Made by a program: the position numbers and the translations under genes. Source: Candidatus Aminicenantota bacterium (lineage in GTDB: Bacteria > Acidobacteriota > Aminicenantia > Aminicenantales > Saccharicenantaceae). Taken from it: a stretch of 64,000 nt of DNA. The notes under the pieces were generated by a model, which was given only the letters and a program-made list of their open reading frames with translations, made no database searches and had not been told where the DNA came from. Of the stretch, positions 1-7,251 are shown one piece after another. The DNA lies in assembly GCA_014360015.1 (NCBI GenBank), contig JACIYJ010000001.1:409570-473569 (forward strand), written 5' to 3'. The first letter of the stretch is position 1. Each line of letters begins with the position of its first letter.

Positions 1-1
1 A

Positions 2-145
2 TGGCTGGAAGAAGGCCGGGAAATCAGGAACAGGAAAGATGGCCAAGAAGATGAAAATGAACTGGAAGCCAATGAGACAGAAGATTTGAATATATCAGGA
101 GAAAAATACACGGAGAAAATAAAATGGAAGAACAAAAATATGTGA
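2..145 (+). CDS. 3' end of a gene cut by the window edge (unknown)
   Basis: An open frame enters from the left edge and stops at TGA 143-145. The visible 47 residues are very hydrophilic, rich in Glu, Asn and Lys, with no recognisable domain. The frame overlaps the start of the next gene (ATG at 124) by 22 bases, which suggests translational coupling. The next gene encodes a small single-pass membrane protein followed by an HtrA-like protein. In that setting the cut gene could be an ECF sigma factor whose tail is seen here, but nothing in the visible residues proves it. Confidence 0.4.
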   Translation, partial: WLEEGREIRNRKDGQEDENELEANETEDLNISGEKYTEKIKWKNKNM

Positions 146-486
146 GCCAACTGCCACGGGTGAGTGCTCCTCCTGGCTTTGAACAGATGGTTCTGGCCAG
201 ACTAAGGGAGGAAAAATCACGACGAGTCAGACTGAAAAGGCTGGAGTGGAGCCTGGCTGGCGCTGTAGCTTTGTTCCTGATAGCCATACTGGTTCTTACT
301 TCTGGTCTTAAAAAACCTGAATATTCAGTGGCCGGAATCGAAAAAAACTATGGACAGGAAAAGGTTATTCCCGTGGTGGAGCCTATAGATTTAAGAAAAG
401 AGATGATGAAAGCAACGGATGAGCCTCAGACAGTGTTTATTCTGGAGCAGGTTTCTGATGGCCTGATTCAACAGGTCAGGTATTGA
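124..486 (+). CDS. Small single-pass membrane protein, anti-sigma-like
   Basis: A 120-residue protein with a basic, arginine-rich N-terminal half (about 1-40), one transmembrane helix at about 43-60, and a short periplasmic tail. The segment with APPGFEQMVLARL just before the helix resembles the linker that precedes the membrane helix in anti-sigma factors. No zinc-finger (HC2) domain is present, so the function is inferred only from this pattern and from position. The gene overlaps the preceding frame and ends 11 bases before the ATG of the HtrA-like gene, so the three probably form one operon that may sense envelope stress. The start is the ATG with GGAG about 10 bases upstream. Confidence 0.55.
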   Translation: MEEQKYVSQLPRVSAPPGFEQMVLARLREEKSRRVRLKRLEWSLAGAVALFLIAILVLTSGLKKPEYSVAGIEKNYGQEKVIPVVEPIDLRKEMMKATDEPQTVFILEQVSDGLIQQVRY

Positions 487-497
487 GGAGGTTAAAA

Positions 498-2162
498 ATG
501 AAAACAAAGAAAAGAATGTTACGATTGGCGCTGACAATCATTTTGATGGTCTGTCTATTCATGTCCGGCTTTACCAGGCCGGTTGACCCGGCTGTGGCTG
601 ACCACGATGCTGAAGAAATCGTCAGGAAAGTTTCGCCTTCAGTGGTCAGAGTTGAAGTCAGAGACGGGCTTAGAAGAGTGGCTACAGGAGTGGTCATCGA
701 TAAGGATGGCTATATTGCCACAACCGCTCTGATTTCACCAAAAAATGAGAAGGTTAACGTAATTGACCAGAACGGGACGCGCTATGAGGCGGATTTTTTG
801 GGATTTGACCCTGAAACCAGGATAGCTTTTCTCCAGGTGAAGGAGAAAAAATTACCGTCAGTTAATCTTGGCTCAGCTAAAAATCTTTTGCCAGGCGCCT
901 GGGTTTGTGCTCTGGGCATTTCTCCAGAATCCGGTGTTTCGGTAACTCAGGGAATCGTCAGCTCGATCACTGAAGATAGATTGCGCCTCAACATCTGGAT
1001 TACTCCCGGAATGAGTGGTGGACCGGTGCTGGATGAAAAAGGTCAGCTGGTTGGCCTGCTCCGCGGTGTCTATTCTGAAGAAAGTCCCATCGTTTTCAGG
1101 TTCAGAGATAGAGAAGCTACTGGCACCGGCTATGTTTTCAGTAAGGCTGAAGCTCCAGCTTCTGGTATGGCCCTGGCTGTTCCGGTTGAGCTGGTTAATC
1201 GCATCTTCAAAGAAATTAAGAGCAAGGGGAAAGTGGAACGGGGCTGGCTCGGGGTGTCGATAGCTGAGGACAGCGAAGGCCGCGTGGTGATTACCTATGT
1301 CGAAGAAAAAAGTCCGGCTGAGCTGGTCAAGCTCCAGGAAGGTGACCGAATCGTTAAGATTGATGGAAAAGAAGTTAAAAGCTCGGATCAGCTGGTTTCG
1401 GAGATTAGAAGCCGTCAGCCAGGTCAGGAAATTAGTCTGACAATTGAGAGAAATGGTAAGACTCGGGAATTAAGGGTCAAGCTGGGAACATTACCTGAAG
1501 AGGAAGCCTTTAAAGAACTGGAACTGCGGTTTCCGGATATATTCCGGAGGGTGCCCAAAATACCAAAATTTCCCGAGATGCCACGATTTCCTGAAGGAGA
1601 GAAGTTCGAGTTTGGTGTGGAAAATTATCGGTTCATCGGTGTTTATCTGGAACAACTCAATCCGGAGCTATCCAAGTATTTCGGTGTTCAGGACGGGCGT
1701 GGTCTGTTAATATCCAGGATCACCCCGGGCAGCCCGGCAGAGAAAGCAGGATTGAAAGTAGGTGATGTCATTGTCAGTGCCGATGGAAAAAGAGTTGAGA
1801 CTCTGGAAGCTTTAACTGACCTAATTCAGGACAGGAAAAAGGGTGATAAAATCACCTTAGAAATCATTAGAGATAAAAAGAAAATGAAAGTTGAAGTGGA
1901 AGTAGCAGAAGAAGAAAGGCGAACCTGGCCGAGGTTCGAGAAATTCTCTGAGGAGATGATGGAAGCAAAAAAAGATTACTGGAAAGAGATGAAGACGTGG
2001 CAGGAAGAGTTAAAGAAGAAAAGTGAAGAACATATGAAAAAACTCCAAGAGGAAATGAAAAAAATCCAACCGATGATTGAAAATTATAATAAAAAGTTGA
2101 TAGAAAAAGAGCTGGGCAAGAAGCTGGAAATATTTTCAGGAGATTCGTTCAGACGAATCTGA
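498..2162 (+). CDS. HtrA/DegP-like protein with two PDZ domains, probably catalytically dead
   Basis: A 554-residue exported protein. A signal peptide or anchor lies at about 8-27, a trypsin-like domain at about 40-230, PDZ1 at about 248-335, PDZ2 at about 375-465, and a Lys/Glu-rich coiled-coil tail at about 470-545. In DegP the catalytic His sits in TNNHVV and the Asp in DPxSDIA. Here the aligned segments read TTALIS (Leu near residue 78) and DPETRIA (Arg near residue 108). Only the Ser motif GMSGG (Ser near 173) survives, so it is probably a chaperone or scaffold rather than a protease. The start is ATG 498, set by AGGAGG at 486-491; a TTG at 483 lies upstream of that site and is unlikely. 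A terminator follows at 2187. Confidence 0.85.
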   Translation: MKTKKRMLRLALTIILMVCLFMSGFTRPVDPAVADHDAEEIVRKVSPSVVRVEVRDGLRRVATGVVIDKDGYIATTALISPKNEKVNVIDQNGTRYEADFLGFDPETRIAFLQVKEKKLPSVNLGSAKNLLPGAWVCALGISPESGVSVTQGIVSSITEDRLRLNIWITPGMSGGPVLDEKGQLVGLLRGVYSEESPIVFRFRDREATGTGYVFSKAEAPASGMALAVPVELVNRIFKEIKSKGKVERGWLGVSIAEDSEGRVVITYVEEKSPAELVKLQEGDRIVKIDGKEVKSSDQLVSEIRSRQPGQEISLTIERNGKTRELRVKLGTLPEEEAFKELELRFPDIFRRVPKIPKFPEMPRFPEGEKFEFGVENYRFIGVYLEQLNPELSKYFGVQDGRGLLISRITPGSPAEKAGLKVGDVIVSADGKRVETLEALTDLIQDRKKGDKITLEIIRDKKKMKVEVEVAEEERRTWPRFEKFSEEMMEAKKDYWKEMKTWQEELKKKSEEHMKKLQEEMKKIQPMIENYNKKLIEKELGKKLEIFSGDSFRRI

Positions 2163-2186
2163 GGAACCTGCTCCATTCTCGATTCC

Positions 2187-2213
2187 GGGCGGGGAAAAAC
2201 CCGCCCTTTTTTT
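2187..2213 (+). terminator. Intrinsic terminator after the HtrA-like gene
   Basis: A perfect 7-bp GC stem (GGGCGGG / CCCGCCC) with a 6-base loop is followed by seven T residues. It lies 25 bases after the HtrA-like stop codon and should end that operon. Confidence 0.85.
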
Positions 2214-2252
2214 CTAACTGATGACCATCAATATATAACTGCTGCGATGTCG

Positions 2253-2274
2253 GAGCCTGGTTATAATCAGGCTC
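2253..2274. terminator. Hairpin between convergent genes
   Basis: A 7-bp perfect stem (GAGCCTG / CAGGCTC) with an 8-base loop lies 3 bases beyond the stop codon of the minus-strand methyltransferase gene. The T-run is poor on both strands, so termination is plausible but weakly supported. Confidence 0.35.
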
Positions 2275-2277
2275 TTA

Positions 2278-2892
2278 TTATTTCTTATGACTAAAGGGCT
2301 GGCGGGGTTTTGGGTTGCTCAGCCAGTATTTCAACATCTCGTCGAATTCCTCAGGTTGCAGTCTGGAAGATGAATAAAGCCCTTTGGCCTGGCGCTGACG
2401 GAAGGCCTCATAAAGGATGATACCGACTGACACCGACAGGTTAAGGCTCTGGACCATACCGACCATGGGAATTCGGATAAAGTAATCGGCAAAATTCAAC
2501 GCATCGGATGAGACTCCTTTTGACTCATTTCCAAAAACGATGGCCACGGGCTGACAGTAGTTTACTTCGGTATAAGGTATAGTTTTTTCTGCTAAGGTGG
2601 TAACGGCAATCTTAAACCCCTGGTTTTTTAAAATTGATAGGCATTCTTCGGTCGTCCGATGGAAGTGTATATTAAGCCACTTCTCAGCCCGGGTTGAAAT
2701 GGCTTCGTTGAAGATGACCTTCTCTGGCTCCTTAGAGATAATATGAAGGTTCAAAACTCCAACAGCTTCACAGGTACGAGCTACAGCGCTGGCATTATGA
2801 GCTATAGCTACATCTTCCAAGACGACTCGCAGGTCGGGCTGACGCTTAGAAAGAACATTGATTATTTTTTCTTTTCGCTTTTCAGTCGGCAC
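2278..2892 (-). CDS. trmH: TrmH-family RNA 2'-O-methyltransferase
   Basis: A 204-residue SPOUT methyltransferase that would transfer a methyl group from S-adenosylmethionine to a ribose 2'-OH, most like TrmH (Gm18 of tRNA). Family motifs are visible: motif 1 NASAVARTCEAVG (about 33-45), motif 2 VFGNESKGVS (about 120-129), and motif 3 with IPMVGMVQSLNLSVS (about 142-156), which carries the knot and SAM pocket. Length fits TrmH, which lacks the N-terminal L30e-like domain of TrmB/RlmB-type enzymes. The start is GTG at 2892. No Shine-Dalgarno is seen, but a promoter ends 6 bases upstream, so the mRNA may be leaderless. Exact target RNA is not provable here. Confidence 0.85.
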   Translation of the reverse strand: MPTEKRKEKIINVLSKRQPDLRVVLEDVAIAHNASAVARTCEAVGVLNLHIISKEPEKVIFNEAISTRAEKWLNIHFHRTTEECLSILKNQGFKIAVTTLAEKTIPYTEVNYCQPVAIVFGNESKGVSSDALNFADYFIRIPMVGMVQSLNLSVSVGIILYEAFRQRQAKGLYSSSRLQPEEFDEMLKYWLSNPKPRQPFSHKK

Positions 2893-2898
2893 ACAGAA

Positions 2899-2927
2899 TT
2901 TATAGCAGAGCCTGATAGGCTTGGCAA
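2899..2927 (-). promoter_or_regulatory. Promoter of the trmH-like gene, likely leaderless
   Basis: On the minus strand TTGCCA (2927-2922) and TATAAA (2904-2899) are separated by 17 bases. The -10 box ends 6 bases before the GTG start codon, so transcription would begin at or next to the start codon. Confidence 0.6.
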
Positions 2928-3037
2928 CCAGTAAAGAAAGAAATGATTTTCAGATGGGAAAAATGAAATTGATTTTTCTTATCCTCAAATCTTGAAAAAA
3001 TTTCTTTATTTTTTTATAGTTTATAAGCCGCTCGACT

Positions 3038-3126
3038 GCCGGAGTGGCGGAATTGGCAGACGCGCTGGACTCAAAATCCAGTCCGAATCACTTCGGGTGT
3101 GGGTTCGACTCCCTCCTCCGGCACCA
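3038..3126 (+). tRNA. tRNA-Leu (CAA)
   Basis: An 89-base class II tRNA including an encoded CCA end. The acceptor stem GCCGGAG pairs with CTCCGGC, the anticodon stem is CTGGA/TCCAG and the loop CTCAAAA gives anticodon CAA. A long variable arm is present (CCGAATCACTTCGG region) and the T loop reads GGTTCGACTCC. All are typical for leucine tRNA. Confidence 0.97.
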
Positions 3127-3187
3127 TTTCTTTTTCTGGTAGTCTTAAGAGCGCGGTATTCCGTTTCTAAATCTAACCGTGTTATTT

Positions 3188-3425
3188 TCAATCATAATTT
3201 TTTAATATTAAATCCAGAGTTTCTACAAACCTATCGACATTTTCTCTGGTGAAGACAAGAGCGGGTTTTATTTTTAAGACATTGCGAAACGGGCCATCTG
3301 TACTGACCAGAATGCCTTTATCTTTCATCTTTTCGATAATCGTCTTGGCTTCTCTTGTGGCTGGCTTTAGTGTCTTGCTGTCTGTGATGAGCTCTACTCC
3401 ATAGTATCCATTGGACTGTATATTC
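3188..3425 (-). pseudogene. C-terminal remnant of a class III aminotransferase
   Basis: On the minus strand an open stretch of about 75 codons reads like the last part of PLP-dependent class III aminotransferases. It shows GYYGVELITD, then a PATREAK segment, then STDGPFRNVLKIKPALVF and a final FVETLDLILKNY before TGA at 3190-3188. The same order (glycine-rich GVEL, PAT, STDGP, LKIKPPLVF) is found at the C-terminus of alanine-glyoxylate and ethanolamine-phosphate lyase type enzymes. An in-frame TAG lies just upstream and no start or PLP-lysine domain is present. About 85% of the gene is missing, so this is a decayed fragment. Confidence 0.75.
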
Positions 3426-3426
3426 T

Positions 3427-3766
3427 AAATAAGAATTTGGTTTTCTTCAAACTGGTTAATCTGTACCACATTTTACTACTACTTACTATTATCCATTTCA
3501 TCCTTAGTATTTTGTCTTGGCCGGAAAGAACAGTTTTCTTGACAAACAGGCGCATTGGATTTATCTATTTATCGTAAAAAGATTTTTAAGAAATATAAAA
3601 AGAAGAGGGAACGGCCTGGGCTAAAAATCATCAGATTTTTTTAAACTCATTTCAGGAGGGCGAATGAAAGGAAGTAAATGGATATTGAGGTAATGGGTAG
3701 GGATGGGTTTATTTCCATCCTGGGGAAAGGGTATAAAAATAGGCACAAAAAAGAGGAGAGGTAAAA
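3427..3766 (+). promoter_or_regulatory. Non-coding leader upstream of the first TonB receptor
   Basis: No gene is seen here. A perfect TTGACA at 3539-3544 with a weak -10 (TATCTA, 3562-3567, spacer 17) could drive the receptor gene, leaving a leader of about 190 bases. GAGGAGAGG just before ATG 3767 is the ribosome-binding site. A second AT-rich box (TATAAA near 3731) could be a nearer -10 but lacks a good -35. Confidence 0.35.
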
Positions 3767-6700
3767 ATGAAAATCAAAAGAGCAATTTTGATTGCTCTCG
3801 TAACTTTATTTATTCCTGCCACCATGACTTTCGCCCAAATAATGCCAGAAGGAAAGATTATAGGAAGAGTAGTTGATGATCAGGGCAATCCCCTCCCGGG
3901 GGTGGCGGTGGAAGCTACTGGCTCCAAACTGGTTGGCAAGGCTTCTACTGTAACTGATGCTAACGGTAATTATAGATTAATGGCCTTACCCTCCGGTACA
4001 TACGAGATAAGCTATTATCTTCCCGGATTTAAGAAAGTTGTAAGAAAAGATATCTATCTCGAACTTTCACAAACTCTGGTATTGAACGTCACCTTGGAAC
4101 CTGCAACCATTGAAGAGCAGGTGACGGTGGTCGGACAGAGCCCTCTGATCGACGTCAAAAGTACGGTCAAAGGCCAAGTAATGACCAAGGAAACTTTTCT
4201 AACTCTGCCTCGCGGCCGCAATTTTGAGTCACTAATCAGTGTGGTGCCGGGTGTTCAGTATGAAAGCAAAGTAGGCGGTTACTCTATGGATGGAGCTTCC
4301 GGGGCTGAAAATATGTGGCATGTGGATGGTGCTGATGTGACCAGCATTCATGTTGGTACTAAAGCTCAGAATGTTGTTCTGGAGCTGGTGGATGAAGTTA
4401 AAGTTACGGCTTCAGGTTATAATGCTGAATTTGGGGGATCTCTGGGTGGTGTGGTCAATGTTATTACTCGGTCCGGCGGCAATACCTTTCATGGGGATGT
4501 CATCGGCTATTATGAAAACAACAAACTCTGGATGCAGGGGAAATCCCGCGATTATCTGCGGCAGAATCCTTATGATGTGGATCTTTATGAATATGTTAAT
4601 AATGATGACCTTTATTTTGACGGAGGCAAGAAAAGAGATTTCTATTACCGTTTAGAAGGAGCTTTCAGCTTAGGTGGTTATGTTATTAAAGATAAAATCT
4701 GGTTTTTCGGCGCTTTAAATCCGATTTATGCGGCTACTGAAGCTCTCAGGGACTTCAACTCGAGACAAGGTCCTTTTTATAAGTTCATCAGCAAGGATAT
4801 CTATTACAATGGTTCCATTAAACTTACCACTGCTCCTATCACTGGGTTGCGACTTTCGGCCAGTTTCGTTAACAATTTCTATAAATACCGTGGTGCTATT
4901 CCCTCCATAGGTGGGACTTCGAATGCCAATTATGAATGGTATAAAGAAGGATATGATTATCCTAACTGGTCAGCTGCTTTTACTGCCGATTATTCAGTTG
5001 GCAATAATCTGTTGCTCAGTTTGAGGGGTGGCTGGCACAGACAGAATACTACCAATCAACAAATCAAGCCGCCTGCTGGCACCACTTATTATTTCTATAC
5101 TTCCAACTATGTTTTCCAGAATGATCCTTTCTTCCAGACCCATCCAGAATTGCTCCATTATGCCTACTGGACCAGCTCTAATATCTACATGGAAACAAAG
5201 AGAAGAATGTATGAAAAGCTCAGCAGCAATTTTGACCTGACCTATTATTTGAGCTGGAACGGCGAGCATGCTATCAAGACAGGAATCCAGTATATACGGT
5301 TGCATGAAGATGTGCTGGACTATTCGCCTTATCCACGAGTTTATATTTACTGGAACCGAACCTCATATGCTCTGGGCTTTCCAGTCGGAGTAGGTGCTCC
5401 TCAGGACAGTAAGTATTATGGCAAGTATGGTTATTATTATATTCGCAGCGGCTGGACAAGTCCCTACGGCGGTGTCTGGAATGCGGCCAGCAACAACTGG
5501 GCTTTTTATCTGCAGGATTCCTGGACAATTAAAAACCGGTTAACTGTTAATTTTGGTCTGCGGGCTGAAAGCGAATATATTCCCTCTTTTACCGATGATC
5601 CGGCTTATGCTGATGTCAAAAAACCGGTCAGCTTTAGCTTTAAAGATAAGCTGGCTCCCAGAATTGGTGTGGTTTATGATGTCTTTGGCGATTCCAGCCT
5701 GAAAATTTTTGGCTCATACGGAATTTACTATGATGTTATGAAATTGTATATTGCGGTGCTGAGCTTTGGTGGCTGGAAGCACAAGAGAGACTTTTATGCT
5801 TTAAAAGATCCGGACTGGACTAAAATTGCCTCTTCAGGTTTACTGGATGATCGGGCCAGCCAGGAAAATGGTAATACCTATGCTGGGACTCTTGACTATC
5901 TTCCTCCTTCTTTTGACCGGGTGGACCCCGATCTTAAGCCAATGGCTCAGAGAGAGATTTCTTTCGGGGTGGAAAAGAAGCTAATGGAAAATGTTTCTCT
6001 TTCTGCGCGTTTTGTTCAGAAACATCTTATCCGAACCATTGAAGACGTAGGAGCTCTGGAATGGGTTTATGATGAGCAGACCGGACAGTATACTCTTCAG
6101 GAAATTTTCTACATCACCAATCCTGGTTTTGGTTATTCCCGACCAGTTTCTCAGGGAGGAAAGTTTGCTGATGAATACTGGCCCTGCCCGAAAGCTAAAA
6201 GAGAATACTATGGTGTAAATATTTCTCTGGAGAAACGGTTCAGCAATAACTGGCAGGGTGGTATTAACTATACTTGGAGCCGGGTTGAGGGTAATTATTC
6301 AGGTCTGAGCAGTGCCGATGAAGATGGGCGCAACGCTCCTAATGTTACCCTTTATTATGATGATTGGTTTATGGCTTATGATGTTCATGGTAATGTGCTT
6401 AAAGGACCATTGCCGCATGATCGTACCCACTATATCAAAGCTTATGGCTCTTATGTTTTCCCCTTTGGTCTGACGGTTGGAGTGATAGCCTACGGCCGCA
6501 GCGGCTTGCCGCTAACTACCAGATTGTTGCTGAACAATCGTTATATTTATCCTGAAAACAGAGGGGACCTTGGCCGTTTGCCTTTTACAGCTTGGGCTGA
6601 CATTTACCTCGAATATGCCCTGAAGTTTGGCGGCAAGTATTCGGCAGCTATTAACCTGCAGATTAATAATGTCACCAACACCAAGACTGTTCAGAGTAAG

Positions 6701-6880
6701 ATTACCGACCTTAATAGAACTTCAATCTGGGCGGACGATGAAGAAATTCTGAATGGTACCTTAGCTCAAAACTATCGAGCTTGGGTCCAGAGTGATGGTG
6801 ATCCGCATCCGGCTTTTGGTTGGTGGTCAACTCGTTTTGGCAGCTGGTCAGCTCGTCTGGGCTTTAAGTTCTCTTTCTGA
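3767..6880 (+). CDS. TonB-dependent receptor with carboxypeptidase-regulatory-like domain
   Basis: A 1037-residue outer-membrane receptor. A signal peptide (1-23, cleavage after TFA) is followed by a beta-sandwich carboxypeptidase-regulatory domain at about 30-112 (GRVVDDQGNPLPGVAVEA, then GNYRLMALPSGTYEI). The plug domain covers about 118-240 (VDGADVTS, and GGSLGGVVNVITRSGGN at its end), and the rest is a long, aromatic-rich 22-strand barrel ending in Phe, the usual BamA recognition residue. The substrate is unknown. There is no SusD partner next to it, so it is not a classical Bacteroidetes SusCD pair. A related receptor follows at 7252. A strong terminator at 6895 separates the two, so they are independent transcripts. 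Confidence 0.9.
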   Translation: MKIKRAILIALVTLFIPATMTFAQIMPEGKIIGRVVDDQGNPLPGVAVEATGSKLVGKASTVTDANGNYRLMALPSGTYEISYYLPGFKKVVRKDIYLELSQTLVLNVTLEPATIEEQVTVVGQSPLIDVKSTVKGQVMTKETFLTLPRGRNFESLISVVPGVQYESKVGGYSMDGASGAENMWHVDGADVTSIHVGTKAQNVVLELVDEVKVTASGYNAEFGGSLGGVVNVITRSGGNTFHGDVIGYYENNKLWMQGKSRDYLRQNPYDVDLYEYVNNDDLYFDGGKKRDFYYRLEGAFSLGGYVIKDKIWFFGALNPIYAATEALRDFNSRQGPFYKFISKDIYYNGSIKLTTAPITGLRLSASFVNNFYKYRGAIPSIGGTSNANYEWYKEGYDYPNWSAAFTADYSVGNNLLLSLRGGWHRQNTTNQQIKPPAGTTYYFYTSNYVFQNDPFFQTHPELLHYAYWTSSNIYMETKRRMYEKLSSNFDLTYYLSWNGEHAIKTGIQYIRLHEDVLDYSPYPRVYIYWNRTSYALGFPVGVGAPQDSKYYGKYGYYYIRSGWTSPYGGVWNAASNNWAFYLQDSWTIKNRLTVNFGLRAESEYIPSFTDDPAYADVKKPVSFSFKDKLAPRIGVVYDVFGDSSLKIFGSYGIYYDVMKLYIAVLSFGGWKHKRDFYALKDPDWTKIASSGLLDDRASQENGNTYAGTLDYLPPSFDRVDPDLKPMAQREISFGVEKKLMENVSLSARFVQKHLIRTIEDVGALEWVYDEQTGQYTLQEIFYITNPGFGYSRPVSQGGKFADEYWPCPKAKREYYGVNISLEKRFSNNWQGGINYTWSRVEGNYSGLSSADEDGRNAPNVTLYYDDWFMAYDVHGNVLKGPLPHDRTHYIKAYGSYVFPFGLTVGVIAYGRSGLPLTTRLLLNNRYIYPENRGDLGRLPFTAWADIYLEYALKFGGKYSAAINLQINNVTNTKTVQSKITDLNRTSIWADDEEILNGTLAQNYRAWVQSDGDPHPAFGWWSTRFGSWSARLGFKFSF

Positions 6881-6894
6881 TTTAATTCTGGCTG

Positions 6895-6933
6895 CAGAAA
6901 AGCCCGTTCTCGAAAAGGGAACGGGCTTTTCTG
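6895..6933 (+). terminator. Intrinsic terminator after the first TonB receptor
   Basis: A 15-bp perfect inverted repeat (CAGAAAAGCCCGTTC and its complement) with a 9-base loop lies 14 bases after the stop codon. The T-run is within the 3' arm (GGGCTTTT), which makes it usable in both directions. Confidence 0.8.
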
Positions 6934-7163
6934 TGGCTGAAGAAGAGGAGCAAGAATACAGTTAGAGGAAAAAACAGCGATTTTGTTATGCGTTTTTCTT
7001 GATTTATACCACATTTCATTTCATTTATACCGCGTTTATGAGATGAATATCTATTTGCAACAAAAATTAGAAGTCTGGGCCGATGAGGTATGATGAGGTA
7101 ATAGGAAAGAATTTTGATTAAGGGAAAAATTAATCTCGCCAAAAAATTATAGAATTTTTTGTG

Positions 7164-7193
7164 TTGACACTGCAGGCGATAAAGAATTAGAAT
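7164..7193 (+). promoter_or_regulatory. Promoter of the second TonB receptor
   Basis: TTGACA (7164-7169) and TAGAAT (7188-7193) are separated by 18 bases, about 58 bases before ATG 7252, which has GGAGGG as ribosome-binding site. The rest of the 370-base gap between the two receptors holds only the upstream terminator and AT-rich sequence. Confidence 0.6.
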
Positions 7194-7251
7194 TTTTTTG
7201 TTAAAAAAATGAGGTTGAGAGTATAAATTCAGGCAGGAAAGGAGGGCTAAA

